From Desulfobacterales bacterium (GTDB lineage Bacteria > Desulfobacterota > Desulfobacteria > Desulfobacterales > JAFDCJ01): 35,889 nucleotides of DNA. Below the pieces are notes generated by a model. That model searched no databases, was not told the DNA's origin, and saw only the letters and a program-made list of their open reading frames with translations. Position numbers and translations under genes: made by a program. This document shows positions 1-8,586 of the stretch, piece after piece (positions within the stretch are counted from its first letter, which is position 1; each line of letters begins with the position of its first letter). The stretch lies in contig JASJCE010000017.1 of the NCBI GenBank assembly GCA_030066155.1, positions 1 to 35,889 on the forward strand, read 5' to 3'.

Positions 1-676
1 GCTCATCGGTCAGACGGGTAAACAAACCCATAATTTCATCGGCATTGATCGGATCCAATGAGGCGGTGGGTTCATCGGCAATGACCACAGACGGCTCATG
101 GGCCATTGCCCTGGCGATGGAGACTCTCTGGCGTTCTCCGACCGAAAGTTGGGCGGGAAGCTTTTGGAGATGGCGTTCAATGCCGAGCTTATCAGCAACG
201 GATTTGACGGCGTCCTGCTCTGCCAGACCCAGGCCGTAGCAACTTAAAGCGATGTTGTCGTAAACGGACAAAAACGGCAGGAGACCACCGGTCTGCAATA
301 CATAGCCGATATTGCGCATACGGGCACCGGCCAGCCGGTCAAGATTTTTGCGCCGCCAGGTCTGCGCCACATCCAGACGGTTGTTCTCGGCACTAAAAAA
401 GGCAAATTCCTGGCTGCTGTCCGGTTGCAATATCATGGCCAGCAGATCCAGCAACGTACTTTTGCCGCAGCCGCTGAATCCGACCAGGGCCACCTTCTCG
501 GCCTGTCGAATTACCAGTTCCGGTACGGTCAGCTCAAAGCCATGATCGCCAGCCCAGTTTTTGGTGACCTCGCTGAGTTGGAAGACAATACGGGCGGTTT
601 TATTTTCCCCGCCTTTGTCGGTTGAGGATTTTGGTTTTTTCTGTGGTTCAGGTTTCGAAACCGTGCGACCGGCCAA
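1..676 (-). CDS. ABC transporter ATP-binding protein, LolD/TagT-like, 3' end outside window
   Basis: Seen: reading leftwards from a TTG at 676, preceded by the ribosome site AGGAGAG, the frame stays open to the window edge. It contains Walker A (GFSGCGKST), a Q-loop region (GYVLQTGGLLPF), a signature motif LSVGERQRVS and Walker B with D-loop (VVIADEPTASLDP). About 50 basic, proline-containing residues precede the ABC fold. The H-loop end is cut off. Known: this motif set and layout fit the LolD/MacB/FtsE class of ATPases, which work with FtsX/LolC-type permeases on envelope tasks; TagT of the P. aeruginosa type VI locus belongs to the same class. The second residue of the usual LSGGE signature is Val here (LSVGE). 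Inferred: it energises an envelope ABC complex together with the upstream vWA and Sel1-like proteins; the permease is expected just beyond position 1. Confidence 0.88.
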   Translation of the reverse strand, partial: MAGRTVSKPEPQKKPKSSTDKGGENKTARIVFQLSEVTKNWAGDHGFELTVPELVIRQAEKVALVGFSGCGKSTLLDLLAMILQPDSSQEFAFFSAENNRLDVAQTWRRKNLDRLAGARMRNIGYVLQTGGLLPFLSVYDNIALSCYGLGLAEQDAVKSVADKLGIERHLQKLPAQLSVGERQRVSIARAMAHEPSVVIADEPTASLDPINADEIMGLFTRLTDE

Positions 677-699
677 TACTCTCTCCTAATATTTTTTAT

Positions 700-731
700 C
701 AAATAAAAAAAAATCATTCGCCTTCGGCGGA
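700..731 (-). terminator. possible intrinsic terminator or attenuator between the vWA and ABC genes
   Basis: On the minus strand a small hairpin (ATTC, bulged C, GCC, loop GAA, GGC, GAAT) is followed by a run of nine T. The stem is short, so partial termination that lowers ABC ATPase expression is as likely as a true operon end. Confidence 0.4.
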
Positions 732-868
732 ATATTTATAGTTAAAAATTCCCCGGCCCCACATCAGAGAAGAGTAGTACTTCCCGTTTGGGGAGATAAT
801 GCCATTAATCAACAATCTTAATTAATCGAAATCCGGAAAAAAACCTGAATTTATGCGAAGCATAGGGA

Positions 869-964
869 GATTCTGCCGCCGAACTTCCAAGCTTTCCCCT
901 ATATTCCGATTGAAAAATGCAATTTTTGGGGCCCGCATGTTCCTTAATTCCGGGCGGCAGAATC
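869..964. repeat. perfect 12-bp inverted repeat enclosing 72 bp
   Basis: GATTCTGCCGCC at 869-880 is the exact reverse complement of GGCGGCAGAATC at 953-964. The second arm overlaps the stop codon region of the vWA gene. It could form a long-range hairpin at the 3' end of that mRNA or be the ends of a tiny non-coding insert. No ORF lies between the arms. Confidence 0.5.
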
Positions 965-2957
965 ACGGCATCATCGAGAGCGGAACCCGATAAACGCTGT
1001 CGCCCGGATCGATTGAACCGAAGCTGACCCAATTCGACACATCATTATTATACTGCTGATATCGCCTGATTTTGGATTTGATGTCATCCACCAGTGCCTG
1101 CTGTTCACCCACACTCATACGGTACCAGTCCTCTTCGGTCAGACGCATAATACTGCTGCGATAGGGCAGATCATCCAGAAACTCCCCCAGCAGCCCCAGC
1201 TGTCCCAGGTTCTGGTTGGGCTTGAGGCTGAACTGGGTGGGATCCCGCGAAATCTGCGCTGCTGCAGACAGAATTCCCTGAAAGAAGTCACGGGCACCGG
1301 TGCGCTTGGTGCGCTGGGCATTATCGAGGATCACCCGCAGACGCTGATACAGGTCGCTGAGTTGATTCTTGGTCAGCAGGACTGTAACTTTGAACGAAGG
1401 GGTATCCGGGCGCACCAGGTCCATATCAGAGACCCAGGATGTCACAACTTGAGGTGCCTGAACCTTTTCGCGCTGCCCCAGAAATTCAAGCTGCATGGCG
1501 TACCCCAGGATAGCAGCCTTGCGTTCGGCTTCGGCGACCACTCCTCCGTTACCGCTTGCCGGCTGGTCGGGCATCTGCAGCCGTTCGCCGGTGCTGGCAG
1601 CCTTGACCAGCCGCACCATTTGCTGGGAAACGCCTTCAACCACCCGCCCAAAGGTTCGCACGCCGGTCTGGGTATCGGTCGCATTGATGGGCAGATACAG
1701 ATCGCCGATAGCAGAATCGGATTGTCCCGTCAGTGCACGGTATTGCGATTCGGCGTAATTGATATTGTTTAGCCGTTCCGCCAGCGGTGTCCTGAGATGC
1801 AGCACAAAGGTTCTAACACCTTTGGCGGCTGCAATGTCGGCAATTTCCGCCTCGTTCATCCCCGTCGATGAATAGGGGTCATCATTGCGGATGGGACCGG
1901 CATCGGTGACCAGAAGCATAATCCGTGACTGGTAGGGTGCCCAGTTTAATTTGTCCAGCGCTGTCTTGAGCCCGGCAAACGAATCCTCATTGAATGAATG
2001 GGAAGAAACCCGGGCTTCCTCGGTGGCAGCCAGGGCATTCTCGAATTCGGCCCGCTGCCGGCCGTCTCGCAGATCGGATAGGACCTTGCTGACGTAGCCG
2101 AGCTCAGGTGTTTTATCCGTACTGCTGCGGAAGGCAACCAGTCCGAAGGCGACTTTATCGGCCAATCCGGCTGACTCAATAGCATCGTATATTTTACGAA
2201 CTGCTTCCCGGGTGCGGTCGATATAGGGTTTCATCGAAATGGTGGTATCGATCACAAATACAATACTGGTCCTCAATTCCATTTCCTGGGGCAACTGCCA
2301 GGTGCCCGGATCGATGGAGGCGAGTTCGAGAAATTTAACCCCTTCAAACAGCTCGACCGTCTGAAATATCGGCATCAGGTAAAATCGCTGTCTGGAGACC
2401 GCCTCCTCGGACGGCTCCATCGCCAGAATGGGAAAACCGGCCGATGCGGCGGTAGATCCGGACTGAATCGCCTGGAATTGTCGGGACAGATCGGTTGCCT
2501 CTTTGCTGGGAGAAGACGAGCCGGCTACCTCGTCGAGTGCCTCCAGACTCTTAAAAAATAAAACGGGCTGGCGCCCCTGGCGCTCGGTGAAGATCAGCGT
2601 CAATGATTGGCGCCACTCGGAGATCATGTCCTCCAGAACCCAGCCACTTAGATCGCAGTTGCTGGACACACCCACCTTCAACCAGTTCTTGCCATCGGCA
2701 GATGTACGATCATAAACGTAATACACGGTGAAAGGCTTTAGGGCGGTTTCCAGTATCTGGGCCGATTGGCCGGCAGATGCGTACAGATTTGCTCCGGGAT
2801 GGGTAATCACCTGTTGAAACAAAGTGCGTTTGCCGGGAATGAGTAAGGGTTTGCATTGCTGCGCCGAAGAATCCTGAATCCAGACCGACATCAGGCCGAC
2901 CATGACAACCCCTGCCATGGTGAAGGCGTTTATTCGGAGAAAGTTACGAATCAGCAT
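963..2957 (-). CDS. secreted SH3b-vWA domain protein, PpkA extracytoplasmic-domain-like
   Basis: About 664 aa. The ATG at 2957 is preferred over an in-frame TTG at 2972 because AGGAG lies five bases before it. Seen: an N-terminal signal segment (about residues 1-33, cleavage near SAQQ), an SH3b-like region (about 55-110: NLYASAG, then WLKVG and GWVLED), and a vWA domain from about 230. The vWA domain has a MIDAS motif of DxTxS form (DTTIS, 237-241) and a later VTDAGP strand. The roughly 200 C-terminal residues are helical with no family I recognise. Known: the P. aeruginosa kinase PpkA carries a vWA domain on the periplasmic side of its membrane anchor. Inferred: this is a stand-alone periplasmic metal-dependent binding protein acting with the TM/Sel1 protein 30 bp upstream and the ABC ATPase downstream. 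The exact ligand is unknown. Confidence 0.82.
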   Translation of the reverse strand: MLIRNFLRINAFTMAGVVMVGLMSVWIQDSSAQQCKPLLIPGKRTLFQQVITHPGANLYASAGQSAQILETALKPFTVYYVYDRTSADGKNWLKVGVSSNCDLSGWVLEDMISEWRQSLTLIFTERQGRQPVLFFKSLEALDEVAGSSSPSKEATDLSRQFQAIQSGSTAASAGFPILAMEPSEEAVSRQRFYLMPIFQTVELFEGVKFLELASIDPGTWQLPQEMELRTSIVFVIDTTISMKPYIDRTREAVRKIYDAIESAGLADKVAFGLVAFRSSTDKTPELGYVSKVLSDLRDGRQRAEFENALAATEEARVSSHSFNEDSFAGLKTALDKLNWAPYQSRIMLLVTDAGPIRNDDPYSSTGMNEAEIADIAAAKGVRTFVLHLRTPLAERLNNINYAESQYRALTGQSDSAIGDLYLPINATDTQTGVRTFGRVVEGVSQQMVRLVKAASTGERLQMPDQPASGNGGVVAEAERKAAILGYAMQLEFLGQREKVQAPQVVTSWVSDMDLVRPDTPSFKVTVLLTKNQLSDLYQRLRVILDNAQRTKRTGARDFFQGILSAAAQISRDPTQFSLKPNQNLGQLGLLGEFLDDLPYRSSIMRLTEEDWYRMSVGEQQALVDDIKSKIRRYQQYNNDVSNWVSFGSIDPGDSVYRVPLSMMP

Positions 2958-2987
2958 TGTCACTCCTTTCAACTGGCATTATTTATT

Positions 2988-3590
2988 TCATCTCCAGGAA
3001 TTCAATAATTCGCGCGCCTCATAAGAGCCCTGGTCGGCCTGCTCTTGCACCCAGCTGCGAAGTTGGGCAAGCCGGGACCCGGCGTCTTTTTGACCTCCGG
3101 CCAGAGCATCCGTATACCAATTATAAGCTGTTTCGGGATTCTTGCGAATGGTGCCGCTGGGCGTTTCATCAGTGGGATCATAGTACCGGGCAACCGCCAG
3201 TGCGGCCTCCGCGATTCCACTGTCAGCCGCGTATTCCAGAAGCAGAAATGCCGCGTCTGCCCGCTCGGGGCTTTCCGGCAGGGATATTGCCATGGCCAGG
3301 GCTTCTTCGGGCGTGATACCGTCGCGCAGCGCATTGCGTGCCTTCTCCAGCGCCGGCGCATCCGGGGTATAAGATGGGGGCGGTGGGGGCGGAATTGCTT
3401 CCGGCTTGGGAGGCAGATTGGCCATACGGGGTAAATCAGGTTTCTCATCGATCGCTTGTGGTTTGGCAACCTCCTCTTTCTGAAATGAATTCCAGATCAA
3501 ATATCCCGCCACCAGGAGCACGACCAGCCCGACGAAACCTCCAATAATGAGAATCCACGAACGTTCCCGGGACTTTACATTGAATTCCAC
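2988..3590 (-). CDS. single-pass membrane protein with proline-rich linker and Sel1-like repeat domain
   Basis: 200 aa starting at GTG (3590), with AAGGA seven bases upstream; the nearby ATG at 3580 is out of frame. Seen: a basic N-terminus, one membrane helix (about 12-34, rich in G, V, L and I), a linker with Lys and Asp followed by a polyproline stretch (about 52-74), then helical repeats (about 108-200) of Sel1/TPR character: EAALAVARYY, a TAYNWYTDAL segment and an EARELL end. Known: Sel1-like repeats mediate protein-protein contacts. Inferred: it is the membrane anchor or adaptor of the operon, with the repeats in the periplasm facing the vWA protein. It is the first gene after the promoter at 3786-3812. 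Confidence 0.78.
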   Translation of the reverse strand: MEFNVKSRERSWILIIGGFVGLVVLLVAGYLIWNSFQKEEVAKPQAIDEKPDLPRMANLPPKPEAIPPPPPPSYTPDAPALEKARNALRDGITPEEALAMAISLPESPERADAAFLLLEYAADSGIAEAALAVARYYDPTDETPSGTIRKNPETAYNWYTDALAGGQKDAGSRLAQLRSWVQEQADQGSYEARELLNSWR

Positions 3591-3674
3591 AGATTTTTCC
3601 TTTTAGATTAGTTTTATGCAGGAGTTTGTATGTTTTTGAGCAGACTTGCGGAACTACCAAACATTCTTGGATCT

Positions 3675-3752
3675 GGCCCTGCTTCCGGCCCCGCTTCCAG
3701 CCCGTAGGGCTTACAGGCCGGAGGGTAGGGCCTGCAGCCCGGAGGGCAGGCC
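3675..3752. repeat. G+C-rich intergenic repeat with tandem near-palindromic units
   Basis: Successive units of the type CAGGCCGGAGGGTAGGGCC and CAGCCCGGAGGGCAGGCC lie between the promoter and the start of the Sel1-like gene. The core CAGGCCGGAGGGTAGG recurs near 6339-6354. They would lie in the 5' leader of the mRNA and could fold strongly. Confidence 0.6.
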
Positions 3753-3785
3753 AGCATTTCAATGTCAGTTTAAATATGCTGCCAC

Positions 3786-3812
3786 AGTATAGAAAAATAA
3801 AACGAATGTCAA
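3786..3812 (-). promoter_or_regulatory. sigma70-like promoter for the Sel1/vWA/ABC operon
   Basis: On the minus strand, TTGACA (3812-3807) and TATACT (3791-3786) are separated by 15 bases, or TTTGAC and TATACT by 16. The predicted leader is about 190 nt and contains the G+C-rich repeat. The short spacer lowers confidence. Confidence 0.5.
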
Positions 3813-3914
3813 ATAAAACTGGAATCTTAGATCCCTATTGAGTAAAAAGCCGCTTTATGGTTAAGATAAATCTATTTATACAATTTAGCAATCTTCGGCA
3901 GGTGCCGGATGGCT

Positions 3915-6182
3915 TCATGGTGATTTCTCGTTGGGAATTATCTCAATCCGATCCGCCTTGCGAAAGCCCCGGGGCAATTTTTTCCCGCGACGTCCCCGCT
4001 CACCTACAAATGCCGAAATATTGCCGGGTGTAAACCGAACGGATTGTTTGCCGGCATGGATTTTAAGCGCTGCACCCGCAGGTATGATCTCAATCAATTT
4101 GACATACTCTTCACGGTTTTTGAGCTTCGGCGGCGGAATTTGAATGATCTTGTTGCCCTTGCCCTTCGGCAGCTCAGGTAATGCATTAAGCGGGATAACC
4201 AGCATATGTCCTGCGGTTGTAATCGCCGCCAGTTGATCCGTTTCATAGTCACTGACGTAAACCGGCGGCAATGGTTCGGATTCTCCGCGAACGGACAGCA
4301 TGGCTTTACCCTTGGTATTTTTAGTTACCATGTTGGCCAGCTCCGTCACAAATCCATATCCGGCATCACTGGCCAGCAGAATTTTGCGCTCCGGCGGTCC
4401 CATTAATACCGTCAGGAACCTGGCACCATTTGAAGGTGTCAGTCTACCCGTCAGGGGTTCCCCCTGCCCCCGGGCCGAAGGGAGATTGTGGGCCGGCAAT
4501 GAATACGAACGGCCTCCGGTGTCCATGAAAATTGCAGGGTGAACGGTTTTGCCGCGGGCGGCGCTCAAAAAACCATCACCGGCTTTGTAGCTGAGATTGG
4601 CGGGGTCAATGTCGTGTCCTTTGGCGGCCCGCACCCACCCCCCGGATGACAACACGACCGTAACGGGTTCAACCGGCGTGAGCTCGACTTCCTTGATGGC
4701 CTGGGCCTCTTTGCGTTCGACGATCAGCGTTTTGCGATCATCACCGTATTTCCGCGCATCTTCCTTTAGCTCTTTTTTTATCAGGGTCTTCAAACGCTGA
4801 TTCGATGCCAGGGTTTTTTCGATCCATTCTTTTTCGTCTTCAAGTTCGGATTTTTCCGCTTTAATTTTGACTTCTTCGAGCTTGGCCAGCTGCCGCAACC
4901 GGATCTGCAAAATGGCCTCGGCCTGGGTATCCGTCAGGTTAAAGGTTTGCATTAAAACCGGTTGCGGTTCGTCACTTTCGCGAATGATCCGGATTACTTC
5001 ATCCAGGTTCAAATAGGCTGCCAGGAGTCCGGCCAGGATATGCAGACGATCTTTAATTTTGTCCAGGCGGAATTCCAGCCGGCGGACAACCGTTTGCCGG
5101 CGATATTTGAGCCACTGTTTGAGAATTTCCAACAGGCCCATTGTCTGCGGTTTGCGATTCAATCCGATCACCGTCATGTTAATTTTGTAGCTTTTCTCCA
5201 AATCAGTGGTGGCAAAGAGATGACTGATAAGGGCTTCCTTGTCCACTCGATTGGAACGCGGCATGATCATCAAACGGGTCGGTTCATCCTGGTCGGACAG
5301 ATCGCGGATGTCGGATACCATGGATAGTTTCTTTTCTCTCATTTGAGACGCAACCTGTTCGATCACCCGGGCGGGCGAAACCTGGTAGGGCAGTGCGGTA
5401 ATGATTATGTCGCCGTTTTCGAGTTCATAGCTGGCCCTCATCCGAATCATCCCCTGGCCGGAGCGGTAGATGTTGGCGATTTCCTCTCTGGGTGTGATTA
5501 TTTCGGCACCGGTCGGGAAGTCAGGTCCCGGTATGATCCGGCAGATATCGTCGACAGTGGATTTGGGGGCATCAATTAAAGTGATGCAGGCGTCGACAAT
5601 TTCAATGAGATTATGGGGTGGTATGTCGGTGGCCATTCCAACGGCAATACCGGTGGCACCATTCAGGATAACATTGGGCAGTCGGGCCGGCATCATGCGC
5701 GGTTCGTTGAGCGTGCCATCGAAATTGGGTACCCAGTCAACGGTTCCCATGGAAAGTTCGCTCAGAAAAACATCGGCATACGCCGAAAGGCGTGCCTCGG
5801 TGTAGCGCATGGCAGCAAATTCTTTGGGCGACGCATTGGAGCCCCAGTTTCCCTGCCCGTCAATCAGCGGGTAGCGGTACGAGAAGTCCTGGGCCATCAA
5901 AACCATGGCCTCGTAACAGGCACTGTCTCCATGGGGATGATATTTACCCAGCACGTCACCGACGGTACGGGCCGATTTCTTGGGCTTGGAGGTCGACCTC
6001 AGTCCCAGCTCGCTCATGGCAAAGATGATCCGCCGCTGAACCGGTTTAAAGCCGTCGCCGATAAACGGCAGAGCCCGGTCCATAATTACGTACATGGCAT
6101 AATTCAGGTAAGACGGTTTGACAAAATCGTCCAGCGACAGCTGTTCGATCCCTTCGTAGGACATGACTTCGGTGGTGGACAT
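3915..6182 (-). CDS. parC: DNA topoisomerase IV subunit A
   Basis: 755 aa, about the length of E. coli ParC (752). ParC forms the breakage-reunion half of topoisomerase IV, which unlinks daughter chromosomes. Seen: catalytic tyrosine in AAMRYTEA (Tyr127), the [15 protein letters not shown] region around residues 79-93, the DIPPHNL segment, the coiled tower region, and a C-terminal beta-pinwheel with [12 protein letters not shown] and [11 protein letters not shown]. These match ParC rather than GyrA. The quinolone-determining residues corresponding to E. coli Ser80 and Glu84 are Ser87 and Glu91, the sensitive state. The ATG at 6182 has GGAG nine bases upstream. It lies 267 bp downstream of parE on the same strand, with a repeat-rich spacer between. 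Confidence 0.96.
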   Translation of the reverse strand: MSTTEVMSYEGIEQLSLDDFVKPSYLNYAMYVIMDRALPFIGDGFKPVQRRIIFAMSELGLRSTSKPKKSARTVGDVLGKYHPHGDSACYEAMVLMAQDFSYRYPLIDGQGNWGSNASPKEFAAMRYTEARLSAYADVFLSELSMGTVDWVPNFDGTLNEPRMMPARLPNVILNGATGIAVGMATDIPPHNLIEIVDACITLIDAPKSTVDDICRIIPGPDFPTGAEIITPREEIANIYRSGQGMIRMRASYELENGDIIITALPYQVSPARVIEQVASQMREKKLSMVSDIRDLSDQDEPTRLMIMPRSNRVDKEALISHLFATTDLEKSYKINMTVIGLNRKPQTMGLLEILKQWLKYRRQTVVRRLEFRLDKIKDRLHILAGLLAAYLNLDEVIRIIRESDEPQPVLMQTFNLTDTQAEAILQIRLRQLAKLEEVKIKAEKSELEDEKEWIEKTLASNQRLKTLIKKELKEDARKYGDDRKTLIVERKEAQAIKEVELTPVEPVTVVLSSGGWVRAAKGHDIDPANLSYKAGDGFLSAARGKTVHPAIFMDTGGRSYSLPAHNLPSARGQGEPLTGRLTPSNGARFLTVLMGPPERKILLASDAGYGFVTELANMVTKNTKGKAMLSVRGESEPLPPVYVSDYETDQLAAITTAGHMLVIPLNALPELPKGKGNKIIQIPPPKLKNREEYVKLIEIIPAGAALKIHAGKQSVRFTPGNISAFVGERGRRGKKLPRGFRKADRIEIIPNEKSP

Positions 6183-6235
6183 TATGGGTAACTCCGAGTT
6201 CGAGGGTTCTGGGTTCTGGGCTAAACGATTTCGAA

Positions 6236-6388
6236 TTGCAGATTTCGGATTTTGGATTTTCGGAATCGCTCTCCGCGGCCGCTTCCAGCCCCGCCTCCGG
6301 CTCGTAGACGCGAGCCTACGGGTCGGAGAGTAGGCCTCCAGGCCGGAGGGTAGGCGCTTAAATCCCTACGAGCCGGAGGCTTCGCTCA
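6236..6388. repeat. composite intergenic repeat between parE and parC
   Basis: Two elements lie side by side. Positions 6236-6270 (core CGGATTTTGGATTT then GAATCGCT) resemble 34946-34980 at roughly 29 of 35 bases. Positions 6281-6388 are G+C-rich with inverted segments (CTCCGGCTCGTAG against CTACGAGCCGGAG) and share CAGGCCGGAGGGTAGG with 3675-3752. The transcript would fold into a long hairpin in the parE-parC spacer. Confidence 0.65.
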
Positions 6389-6449
6389 ATCTGATTTAAG
6401 ATCGACAGTATTCCTTAATTCGTCATTCGACAATCGTCATTCGTCATTC

Positions 6450-8375
6450 CTAAAACGCTTCTGCATCCGCCAGATCGCCTTCTTTCTCCAGCCAGCGTTT
6501 GCGGTCCTTGGATCGTTTTTTGGCCAGCAGCATGTCCATGGTTCTCACGATTTTGTTCTCATCTTCGAGGGTCAGCTGGATCAGACGTCGCGAATCGGGT
6601 ACCATGGTGGTTTCACGAAGTTGAATCGGATTCATTTCACCAAGGCCTTTAAAACGCTGGACATAGGGTTTTGATTTTTTTGACGAATCCTTTAGTCGGT
6701 TTAAGACCGCATCCTTTTCGTATTCATCAAGGGCGTAATAGACGGCTTTGCCCAAGTCGATGCGGTACAGCGGCGGCATCGCAACGAATATATGTCCCCC
6801 CTGTACCAACGGCCGGAAATGCTTGAGGAACAGTGCACAGAGCAAGGATGCAATGTGAAGCCCGTCGGAGTCGGCATCAGCCAGTATAATGATCTTGTGG
6901 TAGCGCAGACCTGATAAATCCGCACTGCCCGGGTCGACACCGATGGCAACGGTGATATCGTGAATCTCATTTGACTTCAGTATGAGAGCGGTTTCCACCT
7001 CCCAGGTATTCAGGATTTTTCCTCTCAAGGGAAGTACGGCCTGGTATTGCTTGTCACGGGCCTGTTTGGCGGATCCGCCGGCTGAATCTCCCTCCACCAG
7101 AAAAAGTTCACTCTCATCTGATACCTGAGAAATACAGTCAGCCAGTTTTCCGGGAAGCGTCGGGCCGGCGCCGGTTTTTTTTCGGACGACTTTTTTAACG
7201 GCTTTTAGCCGCCTGCGGGCATTCTCAATCGCCATTTCGGCAAGTTGCTCACCATCCTCGGTGTGATGATTGAGCCACAGAGCAAAGGCGTCTCTGACGA
7301 CATTTGATACAAACGCTGCAGATTGACGGGAACCCAGCCGCTCCTTGGTCTGACCCGAAAACTGCGGATCGCTCATTTTGACGGATATAACATAGCTGCA
7401 TTTATCCCAGACATCGTCAGGCGCCAGTTTGACTCCCCTGGGAATCAGATTGCGGAACTCGCAGAATTCTTTGACGGCCGCCAGCAGCCCGCTTCGAAAT
7501 CCGTTGACATGGGTACCGCCCTGGGTCGTTGGAATCAGATTGACATAACTTTCGGCGATCAGCTGCCCCTGTTCCGGCAGCCAGACGACTGCCCAGCTGA
7601 CGACCTCTTCCCGGCCATCATGGTCTCCAACGAAGGGCGTATCGGGTAATCGACGATAATCCACCAGATTCTCTGACAGGTAATCCTTGAGTCCGTCCTC
7701 GTAATGCCATGCTTCGATTTCGCCCGTCGCCTTATGCGTAAACATGACTTTTAGACCCGGGCAAAGTACGGCCTTGGCGCGCAGAACATGCTTCAACCTG
7801 GACAACGAAATTTTATTCGTATCAAAGTATTGCTCATCCGGCCAGAATCGAACCATCGATCCGGTGTTGCGTCTGCCAACGGTTCCAATTTGCTTCAGTT
7901 TGGATGTTTTTTTCCCATTCTCGAAGGAAATGGCGTATTTTATACCGCCCCGCCTGATCTCAACCTCCAGCCGTTTTGACAGTGCATTGACAACCGACAC
8001 ACCGACGCCATGCAAACCGCCGGAGAATCGATAATTTTTATGATCGAATTTGGCGCCGGCATGCAATTTGGTCATGATAACCTCGACACCGGTCATTTTC
8101 TCATCCGGATGCACGTCAACCGGCATACCTCGCCCGTCATCACTGACCTCGAGCGACCCATCATCATGATAAACGACACTGATCTTCTTGGCGAATCCGG
8201 CGATGGCCTCATCAACCGAGTTGTCGATGACTTCCTGTGCCAGATGGTTGGGTCGGCTGGTATCGGTATACATGCCGGGTCTGCGCCGCACCGGGTCCAG
8301 ACCCTTTAAGACTTCCAGCGACGAAGCGTCATAATTTCCCCTGGGGATATGATCGAACAGACTGTTATCTTTAAT
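6450..8375 (-). CDS. parE: DNA topoisomerase IV subunit B, apparent ATT start
   Basis: ParE supplies ATP hydrolysis to topoisomerase IV. Seen: GHKL ATPase motifs (NSVDEA, DDGRGMPVD, GGLHGVGVSVVNALS), QGGTHVNG, TOPRIM motifs (EGDSAGGSA, DADSDGLHIA) and the PPLYRID and QRFKGLGEMNP segments. All are close to E. coli ParE (630 aa). The first GTG in frame (8291) sits immediately before RRRPGMY and would delete the normal N-terminus. The frame continues upstream through YDASSLEVLKGLDPV, but has no ATG, GTG or TTG before an in-frame stop. An ATT at 8375 has GGAGGT five bases upstream, giving about 641 aa. I infer ATT as the start. parE precedes parC in the same orientation. Confidence 0.93.
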   Translation of the reverse strand: MKDNSLFDHIPRGNYDASSLEVLKGLDPVRRRPGMYTDTSRPNHLAQEVIDNSVDEAIAGFAKKISVVYHDDGSLEVSDDGRGMPVDVHPDEKMTGVEVIMTKLHAGAKFDHKNYRFSGGLHGVGVSVVNALSKRLEVEIRRGGIKYAISFENGKKTSKLKQIGTVGRRNTGSMVRFWPDEQYFDTNKISLSRLKHVLRAKAVLCPGLKVMFTHKATGEIEAWHYEDGLKDYLSENLVDYRRLPDTPFVGDHDGREEVVSWAVVWLPEQGQLIAESYVNLIPTTQGGTHVNGFRSGLLAAVKEFCEFRNLIPRGVKLAPDDVWDKCSYVISVKMSDPQFSGQTKERLGSRQSAAFVSNVVRDAFALWLNHHTEDGEQLAEMAIENARRRLKAVKKVVRKKTGAGPTLPGKLADCISQVSDESELFLVEGDSAGGSAKQARDKQYQAVLPLRGKILNTWEVETALILKSNEIHDITVAIGVDPGSADLSGLRYHKIIILADADSDGLHIASLLCALFLKHFRPLVQGGHIFVAMPPLYRIDLGKAVYYALDEYEKDAVLNRLKDSSKKSKPYVQRFKGLGEMNPIQLRETTMVPDSRRLIQLTLEDENKIVRTMDMLLAKKRSKDRKRWLEKEGDLADAEAF

Positions 8376-8380
8376 GTCTA

Positions 8381-8387
8381 ACCTCCC
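8381..8387 (-). promoter_or_regulatory. ribosome binding site deciding the parE start
   Basis: The minus strand reads GGGAGGT, then TAGAC, then ATT AAA GAT in the parE frame. The strong site and optimal spacing point to the ATT rather than to the GTG 84 bases further on, which has no comparable site. Confidence 0.6.
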
Positions 8388-8399
8388 GGACGAAGAGCA

Positions 8400-8429
8400 T
8401 TGAAGATTGAAAATTGAAAATTGAAGATT
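8400..8429. repeat. A+T-rich TTGAAGATTGAAAATTGAA repeat
   Basis: A short array of TTGAARATT-type units upstream of parE. The same sequence family recurs on both sides of the smc-ftsY spacer (near 33000-33022 and 33328-33356), so it is an interspersed intergenic repeat. Confidence 0.55.
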
Positions 8430-8491
8430 TAAGGTATTCAGTCATTTTATTTTTGCTCTATCGGAAACATGATCAATTCTTTATGTGATCA

Positions 8492-8530
8492 AAAAAAATC
8501 GGGGCAGATATGATCTGGTCCCGATTTTGG
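8492..8530 (-). terminator. intrinsic terminator of hisD
   Basis: AAAATCGGG (8495-8503) pairs with CCCGATTTT (8520-8528), and inside it CAGAT pairs with ATCTG. On the minus strand the hairpin runs straight into a T tract of eight. It lies 60 bp past the hisD stop and should isolate hisD from parE. Confidence 0.82.
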
Positions 8531-8586
8531 TTTATGGCCTGTAATTTGGACAATCATTTACTCATATATATACCCCGAAAATTTAA

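Noticed and set aside
805-1032. 75-aa minus-strand ORF past the vWA stop
   Set aside because: Overlaps the vWA gene in another frame and the inverted repeat; no start signal.
3915-6182. Gyrase subunit A as the identity of this gene
   Set aside because: Sequence matches ParC along its full length, including the C-terminal [12 protein letters not shown] region, and parE lies directly upstream.
5613-6191. 192-aa plus-strand ORF
   Set aside because: Antisense to the most conserved part of parC.
8400-8429. Regular A+T-rich repeats as a CRISPR array or replication origin iteron
   Set aside because: Units are 8-10 bp without spacers, and the same sequence occurs singly elsewhere in gene spacers.
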